A DNA stretch of 21,770 nt from an uncultured Cocleimonas sp. (GTDB lineage Bacteria > Pseudomonadota > Gammaproteobacteria > Thiotrichales > Thiotrichaceae), in assembly GCA_938041705.1 (NCBI GenBank), contig CALISP010000267.1:1-21770 (forward strand), written 5' to 3'. A model generated the notes under the pieces. It was not told the DNA's origin. It saw only the letters and a program-made list of their open reading frames with translations, and did not search any database. The position numbers were made by a program, and so were the translations under genes. This document shows, in pieces, positions 6,084-13,813 of the stretch. Each line of letters opens with the position of its first letter. Within the stretch, counting starts at the first letter, position 1.

Positions 6084-8038
6084 CACTTTATAGGGACAAC
6101 TTTCTTGTGAAGCAGCTCTTTATCCTGTTCCTCGATATAGTTTAAGGTATTGTTTTTATTTACCTTCCAAGGAACATAGCCACTTACGATTTTTGTTAAA
6201 GACTTCTTGATGTCTTCAACAACATCATCATCAAGTACAGTTTGTAAGTTATCTAGTAACTTTGCCAATTCATCTAATTGAATAAATTCTTCATTAGCTT
6301 GCATAATTCGTGGATGCTGAGTACCTTTTACGTTATCCCCGATTAGTAATTCTTCATAGAGTTTTTCACCTGGGCGCAATCCAGAATAGTTAATTTCTAT
6401 ATCTCCGTTAGTATTATATTTATCTTTGAGTTGCAATCCTGCGAGACTAATCATTTTCTTTGCTAGATCTGTAATTTTCACTGACTCACCCATATCAAGA
6501 ACAAATACATCTCCACCCTTTGCCATTGCACCAGCTTGAATAACCAATTGTACTGCCTCAGGAATCGACATAAAGTAACGGGTAATTTCTTTATGAGTAA
6601 CAGTGATTGGACCACCGTCTGAGATTTGTTGTCTAAACTTTGGAACTACAGATCCAGAAGACCCTAAGACATTTCCAAACCTAACCATTGAAAAAATAGT
6701 TTTTCCTGTTGATTTATTGGAGAGAGACTGAAGAACCATTTCAGCTATACGTTTCGAGCAGCCCATTATATTAGTTGGCCGAACAGCTTTATCAGTAGAA
6801 ATTAAAATAAAAGTCTCTACCTTATTTGATAAAGATTTCTCAGCAATTGTTTTTGTACCAAAAATATTATTAGTTAAACCCGCAACAGGGTTTTCTTCAA
6901 CTAAAGGAACATGTTTATAAGCTGCGGCATGATAAACAGTCTGAACTTTATTACGCAAAAATAATTTATCTAATAAAACTGGATTTCCACTTGACCCTAG
7001 TATTCTCTCAAGCTGTATATCTAAACCTAATTGTATATTCAGTTGATTTAGCTCTTGCTCAACCTTATAAAGAGCAAACTCACTTAATTCTAATAAAATT
7101 AACTTTTGTGGCTTTAGTGCTAAAGCCTGTCGACATAATTCAGAACCAATCGATCCACCAGCTCCAGTTACCAAAACAACTTTGTTTTGTATATTTGCTG
7201 GTAACAGGTTTCCATCTGGATGAATAGAATCTCGACCTAGCAAATCATCTATATCTATTTCTTTGATATCCGAAACACGGAAATCACCACTAGCAAAATC
7301 TGCTACTGCAGGAAGAATTCGAACTTTTACTGGAAATGGCTCTAGACGCTCAATAATAAAGTGTCTTTCGGACCGATTGATTGATGGCATTGCAATAATA
7401 ACTTCTGTGTTTTCAGGTGCATCAATCAAAACTGCAGCAGTCTTATCAAAGCTTTGAACATCAAACCCTGAAACATTCCAACCTTTCAAAGATGAGTTAT
7501 CATCAATAAAACCTTCGACAACATAAGATGGATCAGCATCCAGTAAGGCAGCTAATTGTGTTCCAGAAACACCAGCACCATAAATATAAATGCGCTTACT
7601 CATGTTTTGGCTTTCTTTATTACCATAGAGCCATTGTTGTATTTGCAATCGACTACCAGCAATAAAAGTAAATGATGCTAACCAATATAAAATAACACCA
7701 GACTTTGTTAAGTCTGCCAAACCGAATAACTTTACAGTTAATGCCCATACAATCGTTGTTATTAGAGTGGCCATTAAAATAGTTGAAATCGTTTGATTTC
7801 TAAAATAGCGCAATACTGCTCGATATAAACCTAAACTAATGAATACTGGAAATGCGATGATTATTGCAAGTCCAAATATAGTCCATTCGCTACCCAACGG
7901 AAGCATGAAATCGTTTTTCCCCAAAGACAGAGACACCCATAATAAAATGGGTAACATAATCACATCCAACAAAAGGATTAATAAACGCTTTTGCATTCGA
8001 GAACGTTTTACAAAATATTGTTTGAGTTTTTCAATCAT
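6083..8038 (-). CDS. Membrane nucleotide-sugar 4,6-dehydratase, WbpM/PglF/CapD type
   Basis: A 651-residue inner-membrane enzyme. It has four predicted membrane segments (about residues 18-38, 52-72, 85-105, 112-132), a first Rossmann domain with YGAGVSGTQ (153-161), and a second, catalytic SDR domain with TGAGGSIGSE (291-300) for NAD. The active site is STDKAVRPTNIMGCSKR (414-430), where Met425 and Lys429 sit in the M-x3-K arrangement that replaces Y-x3-K in the large WbpM/PglF proteins. The late RPGEKLYEELL motif is present. The expected reaction is UDP-GlcNAc to UDP-4-keto-6-deoxy-GlcNAc, the first step toward bacillosamine-type sugars. It is encoded just after the aminotransferase and phosphoglycosyl transferase genes, which use its product. 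A perfect TATAAT 41 bases upstream of the start suggests an extra promoter. Length and domain order are normal for the family. Confidence 0.92.
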   Translation of the reverse strand: MIEKLKQYFVKRSRMQKRLLILLLDVIMLPILLWVSLSLGKNDFMLPLGSEWTIFGLAIIIAFPVFISLGLYRAVLRYFRNQTISTILMATLITTIVWALTVKLFGLADLTKSGVILYWLASFTFIAGSRLQIQQWLYGNKESQNMSKRIYIYGAGVSGTQLAALLDADPSYVVEGFIDDNSSLKGWNVSGFDVQSFDKTAAVLIDAPENTEVIIAMPSINRSERHFIIERLEPFPVKVRILPAVADFASGDFRVSDIKEIDIDDLLGRDSIHPDGNLLPANIQNKVVLVTGAGGSIGSELCRQALALKPQKLILLELSEFALYKVEQELNQLNIQLGLDIQLERILGSSGNPVLLDKLFLRNKVQTVYHAAAYKHVPLVEENPVAGLTNNIFGTKTIAEKSLSNKVETFILISTDKAVRPTNIMGCSKRIAEMVLQSLSNKSTGKTIFSMVRFGNVLGSSGSVVPKFRQQISDGGPITVTHKEITRYFMSIPEAVQLVIQAGAMAKGGDVFVLDMGESVKITDLAKKMISLAGLQLKDKYNTNGDIEINYSGLRPGEKLYEELLIGDNVKGTQHPRIMQANEEFIQLDELAKLLDNLQTVLDDDVVEDIKKSLTKIVSGYVPWKVNKNNTLNYIEEQDKELLHKKVVPIK

Positions 8039-8078
8039 AATTTATGCTTTCAAAAACCTATTAAAAGGTGGGAGGCGT

Positions 8079-8084
8079 ATTATA
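8079..8084 (-). promoter_or_regulatory. Possible -10 box for the dehydratase gene
   Basis: The minus strand reads TATAAT exactly, 40 bases before the dehydratase start, in the 108-bp gap after the phosphoglycosyl transferase gene. No good -35 is found at 16-18 bases, so this may be weak or accidental. If real, transcription would start near 8072. Confidence 0.3.
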
Positions 8085-8146
8085 TGATACTTGCTATTGT
8101 ATTTACGCTGGCTTAATCACAAGCTATTTAAAACACAAAGTAAAAC

Positions 8147-8740
8147 CTAGAAAATGGCAATTATAGTTTTTATTATTAAACTGAAATCCAAGTAAAGTGA
8201 ACGTTTTTTGACGTAATCAACGTAGAAATCTAGTTTTATCGGTAATACTTTATTTTTATAATCATTAACTGGATCTTTAGAGCCACTTAAAAGCTCATTT
8301 TCATTCACAAACTCGATTGATGCTCTGTCTGTCATACCTGGTGGTACAGATAACACGATATTACGTATATCATCAGGGTAAAACTCAACGTATTCAGGAA
8401 CTTCAGGCCTCGGACCTACAAGACTCATTTCGCCCTTTAATACATTTATTAGTTGTGGGAGTTCATCAAACTTATACTTTCTTAATATATGACCGATAGG
8501 AGTAATACGAGGATCGTCACCTGTTGTAACTTTATCGCCAAGCTTTTCTGCATTCAATACCATCGTACGAAACTTAAGAACTTCAAAGTTTTTACCATGT
8601 TGGCCCACACGGACTTGCTTAAACATAACATTCCCACCATCTTTTAATTTGATGATGAGCGCTATCGTCAGCAACACAGGTGCAAGCACTAACAAACCTG
8701 GTATTACAAAAAATAAATCAAATAAACGTTTACTAAACAT
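8147..8740 (-). CDS. Monotopic phosphoglycosyl transferase, PglC type (bacterial sugar transferase)
   Basis: A 197-residue enzyme with only the catalytic core of the bacterial sugar transferase family, the size of Campylobacter PglC. It moves a sugar-1-phosphate from a UDP-sugar to undecaprenyl phosphate and so starts a lipid-linked glycan. The single N-terminal hydrophobic segment (residues 8-31) carries a proline at 14 and another at 21, as in the re-entrant helix of this family. KFRTM (56-60), the catalytic Asp-Glu pair in KFDELPQLINVLKGEMSLVG (D92, E93) and the phosphate-binding PRP motif (110-112) are all present. It starts 25 bases after the aminotransferase stop and is surely co-transcribed with it. 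Unlike Neisseria PglB, it has no fused acetyltransferase domain. The likely substrate is the diamino- or aminosugar made by its neighbours. Confidence 0.93.
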   Translation of the reverse strand: MFSKRLFDLFFVIPGLLVLAPVLLTIALIIKLKDGGNVMFKQVRVGQHGKNFEVLKFRTMVLNAEKLGDKVTTGDDPRITPIGHILRKYKFDELPQLINVLKGEMSLVGPRPEVPEYVEFYPDDIRNIVLSVPPGMTDRASIEFVNENELLSGSKDPVNDYKNKVLPIKLDFYVDYVKKRSLYLDFSLIIKTIIAIF

Positions 8741-8765
8741 ACATGCTAAACCAATGAAAGAGGGC

Positions 8766-9953
8766 TTAAGAAGCCATCTGTTTTGTGATGTTAGTAATTT
8801 TTTTACAGACAGTATGAACAGCTTCTATAACCCTATTTACATCTTTATCAGTCATTTTAGGATAAACGGGAAGACTAACCGCACGTGAAAAAACATCCAA
8901 AGCAACAGGGAAATCATTCTCTTGATATTTATATTTATCACGCCAATAAGGCTGGATATGCAACGGGATAAAATGAACACTAGTACCTATACCCTGCTCA
9001 ACCATTAATTCAATAAATTTATCTCGATTTACATTAATTGATTCTAAATCAAGTTGTAAAACATAGAGGTGCCAGGCATGAGTATCTTCAGGCCGTTTTA
9101 CAAACGGGGTAGTCATTGGTAAATCAACAAATGCTTTATTGTATTGTTCAGCAATCCAAGCTCTTCGAACTTGAAAAGCACAAGCTTTTTTCAATTGATG
9201 GATGCCTATTGAGGCAGCAACATCGGTCATATTGTACTTATAGCCAGGCTCCACTACTTCATAGAACCATGAAGGCTTATCAGAAGTATAACGGTCGAAT
9301 ACATCACGATTAATTCCATGCAAACGCATAGTTTTCATCCGAGAGAGATAATCTTTATTTTCGGTGGTAATCATTCCACCTTCGCCCGTTGCGATAGTTT
9401 TTGTGACATAAAAACTATAAACAGTAATATCTGAGATTGATCCAACCATTTTACCTTTATAGGTAGTTGGTAATGCATGTGCGGCATCTTCCACAACTTT
9501 TATACCGTGTTCTTTGGCAATTTCTAAGATTTCATCCATTTCACATGCTTGTCCTGCAAAATGAACTGGCATAATAGCTTTAACATTGTCATGTTTAGCT
9601 ATTTCCTTTCGAATTAAATCAGGATCAATATTGAATGTTTGTGGATCAATATCCACTAGAATAGGATCTGCGCCTAAATACCTAATGACTTCAGCTGTAG
9701 CTGTAAAAGTATAGGGAGTAGTAATTACTGTATCACCTGGACCAATACCAATAGCTTCTAGAGCTAAATGCAATCCAGAAGTTGCTGAATTAACAGCAAG
9801 AGCATTTGAGGCGTTTACATATTTTGCAAACTGCCCTTCAAAAGCAACGGTTTTTTTTCCAGTTGTTAACCAACCTGACTTTAAAGTATCTACCACTTCA
9901 GTGATTTCGTCTTCACCAATCAGTGGCAATGCAAAGGGCAGAAATTCGCTCAA
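8766..9953 (-). CDS. PLP-dependent sugar aminotransferase, DegT/DnrJ/EryC1 family (PglE-like)
   Basis: A 395-residue fold-type I aminotransferase that likely puts an amino group on C4 of UDP-4-keto-6-deoxy-GlcNAc, the product of the dehydratase encoded nearby. Visible motifs are KSGWLTTGKKT near 25-35, NSATSGLHLAL (55-65), VEDAAHALPT with Asp156 and His159 near the cofactor, and YSFYVTKTIATGEGGMI with Lys185 as the PLP Schiff-base lysine. The C-terminal SLPVYPKMTD motif is also typical. The start is TTG at 9953: there is no ATG or GTG in a suitable place, and an AAGGA ribosome-binding site lies 9 bases upstream (9967-9963), which supports it. The gene follows the FimW-like gene by 83 bases and leads the sugar-priming set. 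Other DegT substrates remain possible. Confidence 0.92.
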   Translation of the reverse strand: MSEFLPFALPLIGEDEITEVVDTLKSGWLTTGKKTVAFEGQFAKYVNASNALAVNSATSGLHLALEAIGIGPGDTVITTPYTFTATAEVIRYLGADPILVDIDPQTFNIDPDLIRKEIAKHDNVKAIMPVHFAGQACEMDEILEIAKEHGIKVVEDAAHALPTTYKGKMVGSISDITVYSFYVTKTIATGEGGMITTENKDYLSRMKTMRLHGINRDVFDRYTSDKPSWFYEVVEPGYKYNMTDVAASIGIHQLKKACAFQVRRAWIAEQYNKAFVDLPMTTPFVKRPEDTHAWHLYVLQLDLESINVNRDKFIELMVEQGIGTSVHFIPLHIQPYWRDKYKYQENDFPVALDVFSRAVSLPVYPKMTDKDVNRVIEAVHTVCKKITNITKQMAS

Positions 9954-10036
9954 AACTAATTATCCTTGTCTAAATTTTCTAGTTAATAAAAATGTAAAGC
10001 TAAAGTAAACTATACACAATTATTATCATGTTTTTA

Positions 10037-11782
10037 TTAGAGAAATTCCCATATTTCATCGAAAGACTCTAGAGAACCTTCGGGTAATTCAACAACATCT
10101 AGAATTTCAAAGTTACAGTAAGAAAAATTACCAACTGTATCGTCTATATTAGTGATTCTAACATGCTGTTGACGTGAACCTAATGTAATTGTTAGTTCAT
10201 CATCGACATGAAAAATATAACCCGGGAAAATTAAATGAGCCTCATCACGAGCACCATCAATCGTTGGCAATAAAACACCTTCTAATGGCAGTTTCTGGCT
10301 TATATCACGTGTCGTAATTTCGTCAACCTGCACCAGCATACTATGTAGTGACAGTATTTCTAAGCCAACTCGTAACCCCACATCTTTGAATGAATCCATC
10401 CATCGTGCTACAGAGATTTGCCACATTCCATTAGTGTCTTTCGGGTCTTTAATGGCTACTAGCTCACCAACTCTAGCTGTTGTCGCTTCACTTAAAATCT
10501 GTTTTAAACCATAACCACCAGAACTACTATTTTCAATTTGCCAAGAATGAATCTTAACATCTCTATTTGTAGCTAATTCTTCCGCATCTATATCTGACCA
10601 TGGACTAGATATCGTATCTTCAGCTGCAAGTGCATCATAGATATTATCATCCTCAACATCTTCATTAATCTGATCCATAAAAGATTCAGGTTCATTATCA
10701 CGTATGATATTAATTACATCTGCCATACGAATTACTAAGGATGCTTTTTCCTCACGATCGAAACGTTTATATCTTCGATTACGAATAGTAGTTAGCACAT
10801 AGACCAAACGCTTTGCCAAACTGTGGGTAAGCATTGGCCATCTATCATGTTTTCCTAATTCATCTGTCTCACTTAAAGTCACAAACTCATCAATTTTGTG
10901 AATCACATTCGACAAGTCAAAAATTCGGCTTGTAGGCGAATTTAATAAATCACTTACTGGCATCAAACTAGCAGGCTCATCACTATTTAATAAAGTAATA
11001 TGTGCGTATTTACTTTTAACTTTATCAGGATTTGAAATAAGCTTTACATCATCCAATGTGACTATAAAGAACTCTCTAATACGAGTTATTTCTCCCTGAC
11101 GCAAGGTATTCGGTGCAGCTAAAGCAACTAAATTTATTATTTTATATTGCTCTTCAATACTTAGGTTTTCTCCATTTACATCATCTTTATGAGGTATTTG
11201 TTTATCTTGTATTTTCTTTTCACATGCCAATAGATAAAGATGATGAATATCATGCCAAATAGATTTTTTGTTTTTTGAATAGATACCATAATCATTCATG
11301 ATAACCAAACTCATATACTGAATCGCTCTTCCAATTGAAACTAGAAGACCTTTTTTGGAAGCTATATTCTTCGTTAACATGTCCAAAGCAGCTAATTGAT
11401 AAGAACCTGCTAATTCCATAATTAAAGATTTTTTTAGATCAAAGACTTTTTGAGATCTAACAGGTAACGGAAAGGCTCTACTAAGAAAATGTCTATCAAG
11501 GTTTTCTAATGCCATTTTAACGTAAGGTAGTAGTATTTCTGTAACATCAATACGCGTTTGAGGAGCTATAGGTTCATTGTTAAGTTTTGTTAGACCAGCG
11601 AATAAACGACGTGTAGTCTCTCCCATATCCATCATCGGCAATTTTGCAACCCAAGATCTAGCTTTAGAAACCGAACTAATATCAATAGTATCGATTAGGC
11701 TTGGTTCTTTTGCTTTTGGTTGATTTTGAGAATTATTTGAATCTACTTTGTTTTTATTTTTTTTGAACATGCTATGGCTCAT
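10037..11782 (-). CDS. FimW-like c-di-GMP receptor protein (divergent PilZ motifs)
   Basis: A 581-residue soluble protein. After a Lys/Asn-rich leader (1-30) comes a conserved helical N-terminal region beginning VSKARSWVAKLPMMDMGETT (38-57), with LDRHFLSRAFPLP (95-107). This matches, from memory, a pseudomonad family that includes FimW, a c-di-GMP receptor for surface attachment encoded next to fimX in Pseudomonas aeruginosa. Two separated motifs could bind c-di-GMP: RRYKR (336-340, R-x3-R) and NSSSGG (418-423, N-x-S-x2-G), with a long acidic insert between them. They are followed by GELVAIKD and QISVARWMD, typical of this family. Start ATG 11782 has AAGG 7 bases upstream. It sits between epmB and the sugar genes; the FimX-like gene is four genes further down. 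The family assignment is moderate and c-di-GMP binding is inferred. Confidence 0.6.
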   Translation of the reverse strand: MSHSMFKKNKNKVDSNNSQNQPKAKEPSLIDTIDISSVSKARSWVAKLPMMDMGETTRRLFAGLTKLNNEPIAPQTRIDVTEILLPYVKMALENLDRHFLSRAFPLPVRSQKVFDLKKSLIMELAGSYQLAALDMLTKNIASKKGLLVSIGRAIQYMSLVIMNDYGIYSKNKKSIWHDIHHLYLLACEKKIQDKQIPHKDDVNGENLSIEEQYKIINLVALAAPNTLRQGEITRIREFFIVTLDDVKLISNPDKVKSKYAHITLLNSDEPASLMPVSDLLNSPTSRIFDLSNVIHKIDEFVTLSETDELGKHDRWPMLTHSLAKRLVYVLTTIRNRRYKRFDREEKASLVIRMADVINIIRDNEPESFMDQINEDVEDDNIYDALAAEDTISSPWSDIDAEELATNRDVKIHSWQIENSSSGGYGLKQILSEATTARVGELVAIKDPKDTNGMWQISVARWMDSFKDVGLRVGLEILSLHSMLVQVDEITTRDISQKLPLEGVLLPTIDGARDEAHLIFPGYIFHVDDELTITLGSRQQHVRITNIDDTVGNFSYCNFEILDVVELPEGSLESFDEIWEFL

Positions 11783-11831
11783 GATATAACCTTAAATTAT
11801 TATTTTTTTAATTTCTATTAAGTTATTATTT

Positions 11832-11852
11832 AATATACAAAAGATGTATATT
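11832..11852. repeat. 8-bp inverted repeat between epmB and the FimW-like gene
   Basis: AATATACA (11832-11839) and TGTATATT (11845-11852) are exact reverse complements around AAAGA. On the plus strand it is followed by TTTCTTATT, but no plus-strand gene ends here. On the minus strand no T-run follows. It may be an operator in front of the FimW-like gene, or an AT-rich accident. Confidence 0.3.
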
Positions 11853-11892
11853 TTTCTTATTATTACGTTCTATTTATTGCACTATTCTAACA

Positions 11893-12996
11893 TTATTTCT
11901 CTATTTTTACGATAGTTTGCTTAGACCGTTTGCCCGAAACTTCTTCAACCAATCGAGGAATTAAATATCCAGGAAGTCTATTTCTTAAGCTTTCAATAAG
12001 GTCTAAAGCTTTTTTCTTATCAACTTCAAAATGTGCCGAACCTTTAACTCTATCTAACTGATGGAGATAATAAGGCAATACCTGAAAACTAAATAATCGT
12101 TGTAGAAGTAGCTCTAAAGTCTCAACAGAATCATTAACGCCTTTTAATAAAACAGCCTGATTTAAAAGTGTAACTCCGTTGTTTTTTATAGCTATTAACG
12201 TTTCTCCAACCGACTCATCTAACTCATTTGCATGATTACTGTGTATTACCATCACTTTATTAATATTCAAGTTACCAAACCAACTTAAAAACTCTGAAGT
12301 TATCCGTTCTGGTAAAAAGATAGGAACTCTGGTGTGGAACCTGATTGTTTTCACATGAGAAATCAATGCAATATCAGTACACATTTTTTCTAATCGTTGA
12401 TCTGACAGCATTAAAGGATCGCCCCCGCTTAAAATGACCTCTTTAATACTTTTATCTTCTTGGATTTTATTCAATGTTTGCTGCCAATGCTTTTTATCGG
12501 GGATTGAGTCTATATAGGGAAACTCCCGTCGAAAGCAATAACGACAATGCACTGGACACGAACCTGTTGTAATAAGAAGTATACGACCTTGGTACTTATG
12601 CAGGACACCAGGGGATATTTCTGACTGTAAATCTCCAACAGGATCAGACACAAAACCGCTGGATTCTATTACCTCATCTTGTACAGGTAATACTTGTCGT
12701 AACAAAGGATCATACCAATCTCCTTTTCTCATTTTAGCAGCGTAGGATAGTGGTACTAACATCTTAAACTGACTATCAACTTGGACTTTATTTAAATACT
12801 CTTCTTTGTCTAGTTCCAAATATTCAAGCAACTTTACTGGATCCTTGAAAGCTGCCGATAGAACTTTCTTCCACTCCAAATGATCCATTTTAGACAGGTC
12901 AACTATTGGTATAGTTTTATCAAAAGAAGCCTGCACTGATGTTTTTAAGTTATTACTTTTGTCAAGATGAAGAGAATTTAAATCGTATTGAGCCAT
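11893..12996 (-). CDS. epmB: EF-P beta-lysylation protein EpmB (lysine 2,3-aminomutase family)
   Basis: A radical SAM, PLP-dependent enzyme that turns (S)-alpha-lysine into (R)-beta-lysine, the group EpmA then attaches to elongation factor P. The CxxxCxxC cluster motif is CPVHCRYC (Cys 147, 151, 154 from the chosen start), followed by FRREFP. VILSGGDPLM binds SAM, RFHTRVPIFLPERIT is typical, and LLNQAVLLKGVND and PYYLHQLDRVKGSAHF match the family. I place the start at ATG 12996 (367 residues); an upstream in-frame TTG at 13035 adds 13 residues unlike the family and lacks a ribosome-binding site. No strong site precedes the ATG either. The N-terminus is some 25 residues longer than in E. coli EpmB. 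It is divergent from efp, a common arrangement in Gammaproteobacteria. Confidence 0.93.
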   Translation of the reverse strand: MAQYDLNSLHLDKSNNLKTSVQASFDKTIPIVDLSKMDHLEWKKVLSAAFKDPVKLLEYLELDKEEYLNKVQVDSQFKMLVPLSYAAKMRKGDWYDPLLRQVLPVQDEVIESSGFVSDPVGDLQSEISPGVLHKYQGRILLITTGSCPVHCRYCFRREFPYIDSIPDKKHWQQTLNKIQEDKSIKEVILSGGDPLMLSDQRLEKMCTDIALISHVKTIRFHTRVPIFLPERITSEFLSWFGNLNINKVMVIHSNHANELDESVGETLIAIKNNGVTLLNQAVLLKGVNDSVETLELLLQRLFSFQVLPYYLHQLDRVKGSAHFEVDKKKALDLIESLRNRLPGYLIPRLVEEVSGKRSKQTIVKIEK

Positions 12997-13131
12997 ATAA
13001 TTTACATCATAGAAAAAGCAAAACCTTAACACCAACTAGTATTAATTACTCAAAGACTACGCACTATTTTCAAGCTATGATACGAGTTATATTTTTAATA
13101 ACATTTACAAAAATTATAGAACATAAACAAT

Positions 13132-13137
13132 AAGGAA
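13132..13137 (+). promoter_or_regulatory. Strong ribosome-binding site of efp
   Basis: AAGGAA lies 7 bases before ATG 13145 and fixes the efp start. The 148-bp region between efp and epmB must hold both divergent promoters. TATGAT at 13076-13081 is a possible plus-strand -10, but no matching -35 is visible. Confidence 0.7.
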
Positions 13138-13144
13138 CCTGAAC

Positions 13145-13717
13145 ATGGCAAGTGTTAGTACCAGTGAATTTAAAAATGGTCTTAAATTTATTATGGATGG
13201 AGATCCTTACAATATTATAGACAATGAATTAGTAAAACCCGGTAAAGGGCAAGCATTTAATCGTGTCAAAATTCGCAACCTTAAAACTGGCAGAGTTGTC
13301 GATAAAACATTTAAATCAGGTGAAAAGGTAGAAGGGGCAGATGTCATGGAAGTGGACATGGAATACCTTTATGAAGATGGTGAGTTTTGGCACTTTATGG
13401 AACCAGCGAGCTTTGAACAACACGCCGCTGAGGAAGCAGCAATAATAGATGTGAAATTTTGGCTTAAACCACAAGAAAAGTATGTAGTTACCTTGTGGAA
13501 CGGTTCACCATTAAGCGCTACACCACCTAATTTTATCGAACTACAAATCACGGAATGCGATCCAGGCATTCAAGGTAATACTGCACAAGGCGCAACTAAA
13601 CCTGCTGTTGTTGAAACTGGAGCTCAAATAAAAGTACCTCTATTTGTAGAAGAAGGTGAGATCGTTAAGATTGATACTCGAACGGGTGAATACCTATCAC
13701 GAGCAAAAGAAAGTTAA
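13145..13717 (+). CDS. efp: Elongation factor P
   Basis: The 190-residue translation factor that binds ribosomes stalled on consecutive prolines and helps peptide-bond formation. The three-domain fold is complete: an N-terminal KOW-like domain with the loop KPGKGQAF, in which Lys34 is the residue modified with beta-lysine; the middle OB domain with MEVDMEYLYEDGEFWHFME (109-127 of the region read in frame); and the C-terminal OB domain ending in KVPLFVEEGEIVKIDTRTGE and YLSR. Lys34, rather than Arg32, and the neighbouring epmB agree on the EpmA/EpmB lysylation route. EpmA and the hydroxylase EpmC are not in the window. The start is firm because of a well-placed AAGGAA. A hairpin follows the stop. 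Length is normal. Confidence 0.98.
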   Translation: MASVSTSEFKNGLKFIMDGDPYNIIDNELVKPGKGQAFNRVKIRNLKTGRVVDKTFKSGEKVEGADVMEVDMEYLYEDGEFWHFMEPASFEQHAAEEAAIIDVKFWLKPQEKYVVTLWNGSPLSATPPNFIELQITECDPGIQGNTAQGATKPAVVETGAQIKVPLFVEEGEIVKIDTRTGEYLSRAKES

Positions 13718-13756
13718 ATAATCTATTTAAGCTTTTAGTTAATTCTATATTTTAAA

Positions 13757-13786
13757 AAGACACCCCCTACTTTTAAGGAGTGTCTT
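13757..13786 (-). terminator. Terminator between efp and the outer-membrane barrel gene
   Basis: The repeat AAGACAC...GTGTCTT closes a hairpin in both directions, but the inner positions pair well only on the minus strand, where the mismatches become G-U pairs and give a 12-bp stem. On that strand it is followed by TTTTTAAA. It is therefore mainly the terminator of the barrel gene ending at 13814, and a weaker one for efp. Confidence 0.75.
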
Positions 13787-13813
13787 GTTTAATAAATAGT
13801 TAAAAAAATTCTA

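Noticed and set aside
6991..7457. Two plus-strand frames inside the dehydratase gene
   Set aside because: Antisense to the conserved NAD-binding region of the dehydratase, with no ribosome-binding site or family motif.
12997..13035. TTG at 13035 as the epmB start
   Set aside because: The extra 13 residues (VLRFCFFYDVNY region) do not resemble the family and have no ribosome-binding site in front.
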